NCBI GenBank assembly: GCA_964498525.1
Contig: CAZCGU010000008.1
Location: 108,779-172,778 of the forward strand
DNA from: DTU098 sp964498525
GTDB taxonomy: Bacteria; Bacillota; Desulfotomaculia; Desulfotomaculales; Pelotomaculaceae
Reading direction: 5' to 3'
Length of the DNA stretch: 64,000 nt
In this document: positions 1 to 8,697 of the stretch, piece by piece
How positions within the stretch are numbered: position 1 is the stretch's first letter
How the letters are laid out: each line of letters opens with the position of its first letter
The notes under the pieces: generated by a model
What the model was told of the DNA's origin: nothing
Databases searched by the model: none
The model's input: the letters and a program-made list of their open reading frames with translations, nothing else
Position numbers and translations under genes: made by a program

Positions 1-1
1 T

Positions 2-322
2 CTTTTTGTCTATCCCCGCCCCGAATGGGCGGCTATGGAGCAAAAGCTGAAGTCCTTGCCCATTACAAAGAGCGATGCCCGGGCCTTTGTTCGGTTTTTT
101 TTCTCCGGCGCCACGGAATGCGAAGTGGATAAACAGGGAAGGATCTTAATTCCAGGCAATTTAAGGACCCACGCGCAACTGGAAAAAGAGGTTGTAATAA
201 TAGGTGTTTCAGCCAGGGTGGAAATCTGGGCCAGGGATCTATGGGAGCAGTACAGTGCCCGGGCTGCAACGGCCTACGAGGTGATTGCCGAGAAGATAGC
301 GGACCTGGATCTTTCTATCTGA
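2..322 (+). CDS. mraZ: MraZ, transcriptional regulator of the dcw cluster (5'-truncated by window edge)
   Basis: The reading frame is open from base 2, before the first ATG at 35, and the residues ahead of that ATG (LFVYPRPEWAAMEQKLKSLP) continue a MraZ domain, so this is the C-terminal two thirds of a roughly 143-residue protein. MraZ is an AbrB-fold DNA-binding protein that controls the division and cell-wall cluster it heads. The second repeat is visible as ATECEVDKQGRILIPGNLR. The position directly before rsmH is the standard arrangement. The start and promoter lie outside the window. Confidence 0.93.
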   Translation, partial: LFVYPRPEWAAMEQKLKSLPITKSDARAFVRFFFSGATECEVDKQGRILIPGNLRTHAQLEKEVVIIGVSARVEIWARDLWEQYSARAATAYEVIAEKIADLDLSI

Positions 323-404
323 GCTGCACCGGATAGGTAAAAATCCTTTCATGTGTTACATGGGTGCAGATATTTGTTTTTGGCAAAGGGTTGTGAGTTC
401 ATTA

Positions 405-1340
405 ATGGAATTTCTCCACAAGCCAGTTATGGCCTGTGAGGTTTTGGAAGGGCTTAAACTTAAAACGGGCGGTATCTATGTGGATTGCACCCTGGGCGGT
501 GCGGGTCATAGTGCCGTCATCCTTCGGGAGATAGGCGAAGACGGTCGCCTGGTGGCCCTGGATCATGATCCCGAGGCACTGGCTGCTGCGGAAAAAAGAC
601 TGGTCCCCTTCAAGGCCAGAATAAACTTGGTCCGGGCTAACTTCGGGGACCTGACAGAAATTCTGGAACACCTGGGTATCGGGAAAGTGGACGGAATTTT
701 ATTTGATCTGGGGGTATCTTCCTACCAGTTGGACAACCCGGCCCGGGGATTCAGTTACCAGCATGATGCGCCATTGGATATGAGGATGAATCAGGAGCAG
801 GCTTTGACTGCCGGGACACTTGTGAACAACCTTCCGGTGGACGAACTGGCGGTAATTATCAGGACGTACGGCGAAGAACGCTGGGCCTTGAGGATTGCGG
901 AATTTATCGGGGAGGCAAGAAAAAATAACCCTATTGAAACAACGGGCCGCCTGGTTGAAATCATCAAGAAAGCAATTCCAGCCGGCGCCAGGCGGGAAGG
1001 ACCGCACCCGGCCAAACGGACCTTTCAGGCCCTGCGCATAGCGGTAAACAGGGAAATTGAAATACTGGAGGATTCCCTTCGCTCGGCCGTTAAACATCTT
1101 AAATCCGGGGGGAGAATTTGTGTGATAACCTTTCATTCCCTGGAGGACCGGATAGTAAAGGACCTCTTCCGGGAACTGGCTTCACCCTGTACTTGTCCCA
1201 GGGATTTTCCCGTTTGTATTTGCGGAGGTAAAAAGGAAGTCCGGGTTATTACCGGCCGGCCGGTGCTGCCTTCCCCGGCGGAACTGGAAGACAACCCCAG
1301 GGCAAGAAGCGCGAAACTCAGGGTAGCGGAAAGGCTCTAA
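405..1340 (+). CDS. rsmH: 16S rRNA (cytosine1402-N4)-methyltransferase RsmH
   Basis: RsmH (MraW) methylates N4 of C1402 in the small-subunit rRNA using S-adenosylmethionine. The protein starts MEFLHKPVMACEVL, has the SAM-binding loop DCTLGGAGHS near residues 27-36 and the family motifs RTFQALRIAVNRE and ITFHSLEDRIVK. The frame is open back to 351, but the ATG at 405 gives the usual length of 311 residues and matches the conserved N terminus; a GTG at 393 is a weaker alternative. It is second in the dcw cluster, 29 to 83 nt after mraZ depending on the start. Confidence 0.97.
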   Translation: MEFLHKPVMACEVLEGLKLKTGGIYVDCTLGGAGHSAVILREIGEDGRLVALDHDPEALAAAEKRLVPFKARINLVRANFGDLTEILEHLGIGKVDGILFDLGVSSYQLDNPARGFSYQHDAPLDMRMNQEQALTAGTLVNNLPVDELAVIIRTYGEERWALRIAEFIGEARKNNPIETTGRLVEIIKKAIPAGARREGPHPAKRTFQALRIAVNREIEILEDSLRSAVKHLKSGGRICVITFHSLEDRIVKDLFRELASPCTCPRDFPVCICGGKKEVRVITGRPVLPSPAELEDNPRARSAKLRVAERL

Positions 1341-1631
1341 CCCGGCCCTGGGCAGTAATATATTAAAATCCGGGACAAGCCGGATACCCCTGGAAAGGTG
1401 AGATTCCCCGGCAGTCATATAATGTAAAAAAAGTCTGTTTTTTAAATCAGGGGATGATGGTAAAACTAATTAGTTTCTAAATTGGTACATATGCAAACTT
1501 TCTGCCCGGTTTTGCAGACTTAAAAATTTTCCGGCCGGCCAGAAGTGCCGGCTCACGGGTTCGCCCAAAGGAAATGGCTGGTATTTTCTACCCCGTTTTT
1601 ATGTTCTATTCCGCCTGGAGGTCGAATAGTA

Positions 1632-2285
1632 TTGATACTAGCTCAAGAGAAGACAGGCTCTTACGGTATGTCCGTGGAAAAGCCCGGTGGTAAAAAGACC
1701 ATCAGGTTAAAGGATTTAACAAAAGGGCGAAGAATTGCGCTGACGGGAATGGTATTGGCCGGATTCCTTCTATGCGTGCTGATTATCTATTGTCATACCC
1801 AGGTATCTACCCTGGGCTATAAGATCAGCTCCCTGGAAAAAGAGTTGGCCCTGCTGCGGGTGGAAAACCATGACCTGGAAGGGGAAGTGCAGAGTCTGGC
1901 TTCCCTGGGCAGGCTTGAATCCCTTGCCTTAGGCAGGCTTGGCATGGTCAAGCCGGACTGCAACAACGTACTGATCGTTGAACTGGCAGGTGAGGACATC
2001 CTCAAGACCGGGTCCGGTCCGGAACAAAATCTCGCCGGGGGGTTATCCGCCGCCGGGGAAGAGAAAGAGAATCGCCTTATCAAGGCCTTTGCCGAAATGG
2101 TTTCCAGACTGGAAAACAAAAGCTGGCTAAGTCTTAATGGATGGGCGGGTTCCACGGGGGGAACTCATGCAGACGACGAATATCGTAATTCGAAAAAGAA
2201 TAACCGTTCTTTTAATAGTGGCGACCTTAGCTCTGGTGAGCCTGGTTTTCCGGCTGGCCTGGATTCAGCTGGTGCGAGGGGATAA
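1632..2285 (+). CDS. ftsL: FtsL-like division protein (membrane-anchored coiled coil)
   Basis: This is a bitopic division protein in the FtsL position between rsmH and the class B penicillin-binding protein. A hydrophobic segment near residues 36-55 is followed by a leucine-rich coiled coil of about 35 residues and the LESLALGRLGM motif typical of FtsL. The chosen start is TTG 1632, because GGAGG at 1617-1621 sits 10 nt upstream; ATG 1668 has no good ribosome site, and the frame stays open back to 1545. The C-terminal tail is hydrophilic and long for FtsL, and its last 119 nt overlap the start of spoVD in another frame. FtsL normally works with FtsQ/DivIB and DivIC. Confidence 0.85.
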   Translation: MILAQEKTGSYGMSVEKPGGKKTIRLKDLTKGRRIALTGMVLAGFLLCVLIIYCHTQVSTLGYKISSLEKELALLRVENHDLEGEVQSLASLGRLESLALGRLGMVKPDCNNVLIVELAGEDILKTGSGPEQNLAGGLSAAGEEKENRLIKAFAEMVSRLENKSWLSLNGWAGSTGGTHADDEYRNSKKNNRSFNSGDLSSGEPGFPAGLDSAGARG

Positions 2286-4302
2286 GCTGCGTGAAGAAGC
2301 CCAGGAGGTCCGGATGAGGGATGTTCCCGTGGAAGCCAGGCGGGGAAATGTGTATGATCGCAATGGAAACGAATTGGTCACCAGTGTAAGCGTCGACTCG
2401 GCCTATGCCTTCCCGCCCCAGGTTAAGGACAAGGAAGATGCAGCTGCCCGGATTGCCGCGGCCCTGGGAATGGATAAGGAGGAAGTTTACCAAAAGCTCA
2501 CTCAAAACGTGGGCTTTGTCTGGCTCAAGAGACGGATAGACTACCAATCCGCGCAGAAGCTGAAGGCGCTGAAGCTAAACGGTGTGGAGCTGGTGGAAGA
2601 AAACAAACGGTTTTACCGGCAGGGGAGTCTGGCGGCTCATGTGCTTGGTTTTGCAGGTGACGACAACCAGGGCCTGGTTGGTATTGAAAGCGTCTACGAC
2701 AAAGAGTTAAGGGGCAGCCCCGGCCGGATCGTAATTGAAAAGGACGCGGTGGGACGGGACATCCCCGAGGCCCTTCATAAGTTCATACCGCCTGTACCTG
2801 GCAATAACCTTATTTTGACAATCGATCAGACCATCCAGTATTTTGTGGAGAGGGAACTGGACAAGATTGTCGAAACCCACAACCCAAAACTGGCTGTAAT
2901 TATTGTTATGGATCCGAAAACCGGGGAAATACTGGCCCTGGGCAACCGGCCCACTTATAACCCCGAGGGCTGGCGGCAGTATCCCCAGCAGGTTTGGGAC
3001 CACAATCCGGGGATCTGGTATAATTATGAGCCGGGCTCAACGTTTAAAATAATCACAGCCGCCGCTGCCCTGGACGAAGGGGCGGTAAGGCTTAAAGACA
3101 CCTTTTATGACCCCGGCTATATCAAGGTGGCCGACCGGACAATTCGATGCTGGCAAGATGGAGGACATGGTTCCCAAACCTTTGAAGAAGTAGCACAGAA
3201 CTCTTGCAACCCGGGCTTCATCACTGTGGGGCTCAGGCTGGGCACGGAAAAATTCTATAAGTACATCAACGCCTTCGGCTTCGGCCAGAAGTCCAACATC
3301 TGCTTGCCGGGGGAAGAAGTAGGCATTCTAATTTCCCAAAAAGAGGCAACTGATTTAGACATCGCAACTATGTCCATCGGGCAGTCCATTGCCGTCACCC
3401 CGGTTCAGCTAATTACGGCTACCTCCGCGGTGGCCAACGACGGGCTGTTGTTAAAACCATCCCTGGTTAAGTCCATAACCAATGAAAATGGGGAAGTCCT
3501 GAGGGAGTTCCAAACCGAAACAGTTCGTCAGGTTATTTCCAAAAACACCGCCCGGACCCTCCTGGGGCTTTTGACCAGTGTGGTGCAGAAGGGTACTGGA
3601 AGAAACGCCTTTGTGGATGGTTACGGAGCGGCGGGCAAGACCGGTACGGCCCAGGTGGTGGAATCCGGGGGATACGCGGAAGGAAAATATGTCGCCTCTT
3701 TCATGGGCTACGCCCCGGCGGACGACCCCAGGATTTCTGTGCTGGTAATGGTGGCTGAACCCGCCGGCTCAATTTATTTTGGCAGCCAGGTAGCGGCGCC
3801 GGTTTTTAAGGCTGTGGCCCAGGATACCTTGCGTTATCTGAAAGTACCGGAAAGACCTAACCTGGAAAAACCAAAGTACCCCTTTGTGTACGACGAACCG
3901 GAAATAAAGCAGGTTGTACCCAATGTAGTCAATTACCCCGTTAAGGATGCCAGAAGTGTTTTAGAAAATGATGGACTGGTTGTTCAAATCAGAGGACAGG
4001 GAGATATCGTTTTTGAACAGGTCCCCAAAGGGGGCGCCGCGGTTAAACGGGGCACCACAGTAATTCTTGACTTAAATCAACCCCCGGGAACCGGTGAGCA
4101 AAATCAGGTTACTGTGCCCGATTTAAGCGGGTTGACTATTAAGGAAGCCGGAACAATTTTAGAAAAGTTGGGGCTTCATCTGAGTCCTGCCGGCACCGGC
4201 TTTGCCGTCAGGCAGGGGGTGGCGCCGGGTTCTAAAGTTGCTAAGGATACTATTATTACCGTGGAATTCGAACCGCCCGGGATCCAGGTGCTGCGCGACT
4301 AG
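2167..4302 (+). CDS. spoVD: SpoVD-type class B penicillin-binding protein with two PASTA domains
   Basis: This is a peptidoglycan transpeptidase of the division/sporulation class B family, 711 residues. An N-terminal membrane anchor (about 12-36) is followed by the PBP dimerisation domain and a transpeptidase domain with active serine in STFK (S291, K294), a downstream SCN, and KTGT at 491-494. Two C-terminal PASTA repeats begin at VVPNVVNYP and VTVPDLSGL. ATG 2167 is preferred over 2137 because GGGGGGA lies 5 nt upstream and the anchor follows directly. With spoVE in the same cluster, a role in cortex synthesis is likely, but a vegetative FtsI role cannot be excluded since no second ftsI is seen here. 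Confidence 0.93.
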   Translation: MQTTNIVIRKRITVLLIVATLALVSLVFRLAWIQLVRGDKLREEAQEVRMRDVPVEARRGNVYDRNGNELVTSVSVDSAYAFPPQVKDKEDAAARIAAALGMDKEEVYQKLTQNVGFVWLKRRIDYQSAQKLKALKLNGVELVEENKRFYRQGSLAAHVLGFAGDDNQGLVGIESVYDKELRGSPGRIVIEKDAVGRDIPEALHKFIPPVPGNNLILTIDQTIQYFVERELDKIVETHNPKLAVIIVMDPKTGEILALGNRPTYNPEGWRQYPQQVWDHNPGIWYNYEPGSTFKIITAAAALDEGAVRLKDTFYDPGYIKVADRTIRCWQDGGHGSQTFEEVAQNSCNPGFITVGLRLGTEKFYKYINAFGFGQKSNICLPGEEVGILISQKEATDLDIATMSIGQSIAVTPVQLITATSAVANDGLLLKPSLVKSITNENGEVLREFQTETVRQVISKNTARTLLGLLTSVVQKGTGRNAFVDGYGAAGKTGTAQVVESGGYAEGKYVASFMGYAPADDPRISVLVMVAEPAGSIYFGSQVAAPVFKAVAQDTLRYLKVPERPNLEKPKYPFVYDEPEIKQVVPNVVNYPVKDARSVLENDGLVVQIRGQGDIVFEQVPKGGAAVKRGTTVILDLNQPPGTGEQNQVTVPDLSGLTIKEAGTILEKLGLHLSPAGTGFAVRQGVAPGSKVAKDTIITVEFEPPGIQVLRD

Positions 4303-4515
4303 TCCATTATTTTCACGGCAGTTGCCGGACCATTGGCGAAAGATGAATATAATTTTTGATTTTGGAATAATTTAACTTGCCCCTTGGAAATAATAGTAAG
4401 TGCCGTGGGTAATCATCATTCCTTTTTCTTTGCCCCGGAATTAAATTTGTGACCGGCGCTTACAGGTTGTTTGGACGGGCGCGGGCCAACCGGTTTTAAC
4501 AGGAGGTTTGCACGG

Positions 4516-6012
4516 GTGATTTTTCGAGAACTATTGGGTGCTGTGGAGGTCCTGTCCACCGGGGGGGATCAAAACGTAACCGTAGCGGGAATTGCATATG
4601 ACTCGCGCCAGGTTCAGCCGGGTTTTTTATTTGTTGCGATAAAGGGATTTAAATCCGACGGGCATGAGTATATCCAGGAGTCCCTGGCCCGGGGAGCCGC
4701 GGCAGTGGTTGTGGAGCGCGGAGAGGGGCTTTTGCCGGGGGTGTCCTGGGCCATGGTGCCTGATTCCAGGCTTGCCCTGGCGCTTATGTCCGCCCGCTTT
4801 TTCGGCACACCTTCAACAAGGCTGAAAATGATTGGGGTTACCGGAACCAATGGAAAAACCACGACCACAAACTTAATAGCCTCCATTTTGAATAGTGCCG
4901 GCTGGAAGGTTGGCCTTATCGGTACCATCCAGAACAGAATTGGAAACAGGGTGTTGCCGGTGAAGAATACGACACCGGAATCCACGGATCTGCAGGCATT
5001 GCTGGGCGAGATGGCTGCAGAGGGTGTTGATGCCTGTATCATGGAGGTTTCATCCCATGCCCTGGCTTTGCGCCGGGTGGACGGGTGTGAATTTGATGTG
5101 GTTGTATTTACTAATCTGACCCAGGACCATTTGGACTTTCACAGGGATATGGAAGAATACCGGGCTGCCAAGAAAAGGCTTTTCGGCAGCCTGTCGCGTT
5201 CCAGTGTCAAAACCCCCGAATATGCAGTCCTGAATGCCGATGATTCCGCCGCCCCGGATTTAATTGAGAACTTTCGGGGCACAGTTTTTACTTACGGGAT
5301 AAAAAATCCGGCGGATGTCAGGGCACACGACATCCAGGTAACTGCCGGGGGCTCCAGTTTTAGCATTTCGGGCAGGTGGGGCTGCCGCCGGCTTAGTTTA
5401 AAAATGACCGGCTTTTTTAACGTTTACAACGCCCTGGCTGCGTACAGCACTGCGACCGCCCTGGGACTGCCTGCGGCTGCAATCAAATCCGCCCTGGAGG
5501 CGGCCCCCGGGGTACCCGGGCGATTTGAACTTGTTGAGGAGGGTCAGGACTTTACCGTTATTGTGGATTACGCCCACACTCCCGATGGCCTGGAAAATAT
5601 TTTAAAGACTGCCCGGGACATAGCCGGGGGGCGGCTGATCACTGTGTTCGGTTGCGGGGGCGACCGGGATCGTGGCAAGAGATCACAGATGGGCGCCATA
5701 GCAGCCGGTTACAGTGATTTTACAGTAATTACCTCTGACAATCCACGGACGGAGGATCCCCTGCTGATTATCCAGGAAATTGAACAGGGTTTGAAATCCG
5801 GCCCGGTGGCTAAAAAATATCTGTTAGAACCGGACAGGCGGCAGGCGATCCGCCTGGCCGTTGGGATGGCCGGAACGGGAGATGTCGTCGTTATAGCGGG
5901 TAAGGGCCACGAGGCCTTCCAAATAGTCGGCAGGGAGAGATTGCCCTTTGACGACCGCCTGGAAGCTGTAGCGGCGCTGGGGAAAAGAGGAGTTGGCAAT
6001 TTAAAGGATTGA
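4516..6012 (+). CDS. murE: UDP-MurNAc-L-Ala-D-Glu:meso-diaminopimelate ligase MurE
   Basis: MurE adds the third residue of the peptidoglycan stem peptide in the cytoplasm using ATP. The Mur-ligase P-loop TGTNGKTTTT lies near residue 110. The motif DNPR near residue 407 is the form associated with meso-diaminopimelate specificity, so the wall should be of the mDAP type. GTG 4516 is chosen because AGGAGG at 4501-4506 is 9 nt upstream and the product starts MIFRELL as in relatives; the frame extends to 4471. Length 498 is normal. About 210 nt separate it from spoVD. Confidence 0.96.
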   Translation: MIFRELLGAVEVLSTGGDQNVTVAGIAYDSRQVQPGFLFVAIKGFKSDGHEYIQESLARGAAAVVVERGEGLLPGVSWAMVPDSRLALALMSARFFGTPSTRLKMIGVTGTNGKTTTTNLIASILNSAGWKVGLIGTIQNRIGNRVLPVKNTTPESTDLQALLGEMAAEGVDACIMEVSSHALALRRVDGCEFDVVVFTNLTQDHLDFHRDMEEYRAAKKRLFGSLSRSSVKTPEYAVLNADDSAAPDLIENFRGTVFTYGIKNPADVRAHDIQVTAGGSSFSISGRWGCRRLSLKMTGFFNVYNALAAYSTATALGLPAAAIKSALEAAPGVPGRFELVEEGQDFTVIVDYAHTPDGLENILKTARDIAGGRLITVFGCGGDRDRGKRSQMGAIAAGYSDFTVITSDNPRTEDPLLIIQEIEQGLKSGPVAKKYLLEPDRRQAIRLAVGMAGTGDVVVIAGKGHEAFQIVGRERLPFDDRLEAVAALGKRGVGNLKD

Positions 6013-6107
6013 GCCCCCCGATAGCGAATTGCGTCAATTGGTTACTTTATCATTGTGGCTTGCGCCCGTTTTTACCAAGGTAACCGGGCTTAAAACGGAG
6101 GTTTTCG

Positions 6108-7514
6108 ATGAAAGCAGTTTCCATCGGTAAAATAGCGGAGGTTACCGGCGGACGGATTATGCAGGGAGATCCTGATACAATCCTGCATTCTGTATCTACC
6201 GATACCCGTAAAATTAAACAGGGGGACCTGTTCTTTGCTTTAACCGGGGAGCATTACGATGCCCATGACTTTCTGGCTCAGGCTGCGGCAGCGGGTTCCG
6301 GCGGTCTGGTGGTGGGCCGCCGGGTGTCTTTGCCTGCCGGGGTCCCGGTTCTTCTGGTGGAGGATACCTTGGCGGCGCTGCAAGCCCTGGCTGCCTTTAA
6401 CCGGGAAAGATTTCAAGGTCCTATGGTGGGTATTACCGGCAGTACCGGAAAAACCACCACCAAGGACATGGTGGCGTCAGTGCTGGGCGTGCGCTGGCGC
6501 ACCCTGAAAACTGAAGGTAACCTGAATAATGAAATTGGCCTGCCGCTGACCCTGCTGGCCCTGGATGACGGGGTTGAAGCCTGTACTGTGGAGATGGCTA
6601 TGCGGGGTCCCGGGGAAATTGCCGCCTTAAGCCGGATTGCCCGGCCGGGCAGCGCTGTTATTACCAATATTAACGAAACCCATCTGGAGCGCCTGGGTAC
6701 AGTAAGCCGAATTGCGGCGGCCAAAGGTGAATTGCTGGAACATGTACCGCCCGGTGGATTCGCGCTTTTGAACGTGGAGAGTCCCTTTATCAAACGTGAG
6801 GCGAAACGCTGCCGGGGCAAAGTCATTTATTACGGCCTGGAAAAGCCCACCGGTCTGATGGCCCGGGAAATCCGGCCGGAGCGTGGTGGTTTATGCTTCA
6901 ATGTAGTTTTGGAGGGAGAGCTTCAGGAGTTTTACCTGCCGGTGCCCGGCCGGCACAATGTGCTGAACGCCCTGGCGGCAATCGGGGTGGGGAGAGAACT
7001 GGGCCTGACCGTGGAGGAGATAGCTGCCGGACTGGCAGCGGTTGCCTTGAGCGGTATGCGCCTGGAAATCCTGGAAGCCGGGGGGCTTACCATTATTAAT
7101 GACGCCTACAACGCCAGTCCCGCTTCGACCAGGGCGGCTCTTGAGGTTTTGCGGGATGTATCCGGCGGCCGGCGTAAGATTGCCGTACTGGGCAACATGC
7201 TGGAACTTGGTCCCTGTGCCGTGGAAATCCACAGGGAAATAGGAAAGAAGGCTTGCGAACTGGGCCTGGATTTTTTAATAACCGTTGGCAATCTGGCCGC
7301 CGGGGCGGCGGAGGGCGCGGTACAGGCCGGGATGGCCTGGGAGAGGGTTTTCCCCTGCACGGAACACGCTGTGGCTCTAAGAATTCTTAAAGGTTTGCTG
7401 CATGCCGGGGACGTAGTCCTGGTCAAGGGTTCCAGGGGTGTGAAAATGGAAGTAGTCGTCCAGGGGCTGCTGAAGCAGCGGGCTGAAAACAGCAAGGCAA
7501 TTTCCCCTACATAA
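6108..7514 (+). CDS. murF: UDP-MurNAc-tripeptide:D-Ala-D-Ala ligase MurF
   Basis: MurF joins D-Ala-D-Ala to the UDP-MurNAc tripeptide, completing the soluble pentapeptide precursor. The 468-residue protein has the Mur-ligase three-domain plan, with ATP-binding GSTGKTTTKD near residue 110, ETHLERLGT in the central domain, and NDAYNASPASTRAAL in the C-terminal domain. GGAGG lies 7 nt before ATG 6108. It follows murE and precedes mraY by 26 nt, the standard order. Confidence 0.97.
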   Translation: MKAVSIGKIAEVTGGRIMQGDPDTILHSVSTDTRKIKQGDLFFALTGEHYDAHDFLAQAAAAGSGGLVVGRRVSLPAGVPVLLVEDTLAALQALAAFNRERFQGPMVGITGSTGKTTTKDMVASVLGVRWRTLKTEGNLNNEIGLPLTLLALDDGVEACTVEMAMRGPGEIAALSRIARPGSAVITNINETHLERLGTVSRIAAAKGELLEHVPPGGFALLNVESPFIKREAKRCRGKVIYYGLEKPTGLMAREIRPERGGLCFNVVLEGELQEFYLPVPGRHNVLNALAAIGVGRELGLTVEEIAAGLAAVALSGMRLEILEAGGLTIINDAYNASPASTRAALEVLRDVSGGRRKIAVLGNMLELGPCAVEIHREIGKKACELGLDFLITVGNLAAGAAEGAVQAGMAWERVFPCTEHAVALRILKGLLHAGDVVLVKGSRGVKMEVVVQGLLKQRAENSKAISPT

Positions 7515-7540
7515 CTATTTAACAAGACCTGGAGGAAGAC

Positions 7541-8611
7541 ATGAATGATTTAAGGAAGGCATCGGCAGCCGTCCTGTTTATTTTTTTAGTCGCGGGAGGA
7601 TTACTGTTACTTTCATACACCGGTACAATCAGCAGTAATTTATGGCAGGCCTTTGTCATAGCCCTGACTGTTTCCCTATTGCTGGGTCCTCTGGTAATTC
7701 CCTGGCTTAAAAGGTTGAAGTTCGGGCAGAATATTCGCTCCGACGGTCCCTCCAGGCACCTGCAGAAGGCCGGCACACCTACAATGGGCGGGCTTATCTT
7801 TTTAGCGGGGATCCTGGCGGGGGGACTTATTGCCGGTCGGGACCAGCCCGATCTGATGGTGGTGCTAATCATCATTACGGGATACGGTTTTATTGGGTTT
7901 TTAGACGATTATCTCAAGGTTATTCTTAAACGTTCCCTGGGCCTGAGGGCCCGGGAAAAACTTTTAGGACAGATCCTCCTGGCGGCCGGGCTGGCCTTTT
8001 GGGTCGCCTTCAATACGGACCGGGGTACCGGCCTTATCCTGCCCTACTCCGGTTTTCTTGCGCCGGGGGGCATCCAGCTGGAGCTGGGCTGGTGGCCTTT
8101 TCTGGTGTTCGCTATCCTGGTGGTGGTGGGCTTTGGCAATGCTGTCAACCTGACAGACGGGCTGGACGGTTTGGCTGCCGGTGTCAGCATGCTGGTCGCC
8201 CTGGCCCTTATTCCTGTGGCCCTGGCGGCAGATAAAACCGGCGTAGCGGTTGGCATGGCGGCACTCTCCGGCGGTTGCCTGGGTTTTTTGTTCTTTAACC
8301 GCCACCCGGCCCGGGTTTTTATGGGCGATACCGGTTCCCTGGCCCTGGGGGGCGGGTTGGGGGCGGCCGCGGTTATTACCGGCAGGGAGCTCTTCCTGGT
8401 AATCATCGGGGGTGTTTTTGTAGTTGAAGCGATGTCCGTAATCATCCAGGTGATTTCCTTTCAGACTACGGGCCGCCGGATATTCAGAATGAGTCCGCTG
8501 CACCACCACTTTGAACTGGGGGGTTGGGGGGAGAAGCGGGTCGTTCTTACTTTCTGGACAGTCACCCTGGTTCTGGCCGCCCTTGGCTTCGCCGGGCTGT
8601 ATAGTTTGTAG
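7541..8611 (+). CDS. mraY: Phospho-MurNAc-pentapeptide transferase MraY
   Basis: MraY transfers phospho-MurNAc-pentapeptide from UDP to undecaprenyl phosphate at the inner face of the membrane, forming lipid I. The 356-residue protein is polytopic and carries the family signatures GFLDDYLKV, NLTDGLDGLAAG, MGDTGSLALGG and the histidine motif LHHHFELGGW. A GGAGGAAG ribosome site precedes ATG 7541. It lies between murF and murD. Confidence 0.97.
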   Translation: MNDLRKASAAVLFIFLVAGGLLLLSYTGTISSNLWQAFVIALTVSLLLGPLVIPWLKRLKFGQNIRSDGPSRHLQKAGTPTMGGLIFLAGILAGGLIAGRDQPDLMVVLIIITGYGFIGFLDDYLKVILKRSLGLRAREKLLGQILLAAGLAFWVAFNTDRGTGLILPYSGFLAPGGIQLELGWWPFLVFAILVVVGFGNAVNLTDGLDGLAAGVSMLVALALIPVALAADKTGVAVGMAALSGGCLGFLFFNRHPARVFMGDTGSLALGGGLGAAAVITGRELFLVIIGGVFVVEAMSVIIQVISFQTTGRRIFRMSPLHHHFELGGWGEKRVVLTFWTVTLVLAALGFAGLYSL

Positions 8612-8697
8612 GGACTGCAGGTTCGCATGTGGTCTTTTTGCCGCAGGTATTGAATAAATAATGAAAGGGCGTGTCCTTTTCGGAAAGGCGGAGCTTG

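Noticed and set aside
7964..8509. Minus-strand 181-codon frame inside mraY
   Set aside because: Antisense shadow, low-complexity Gln/Gly/His-rich product, no start signals.
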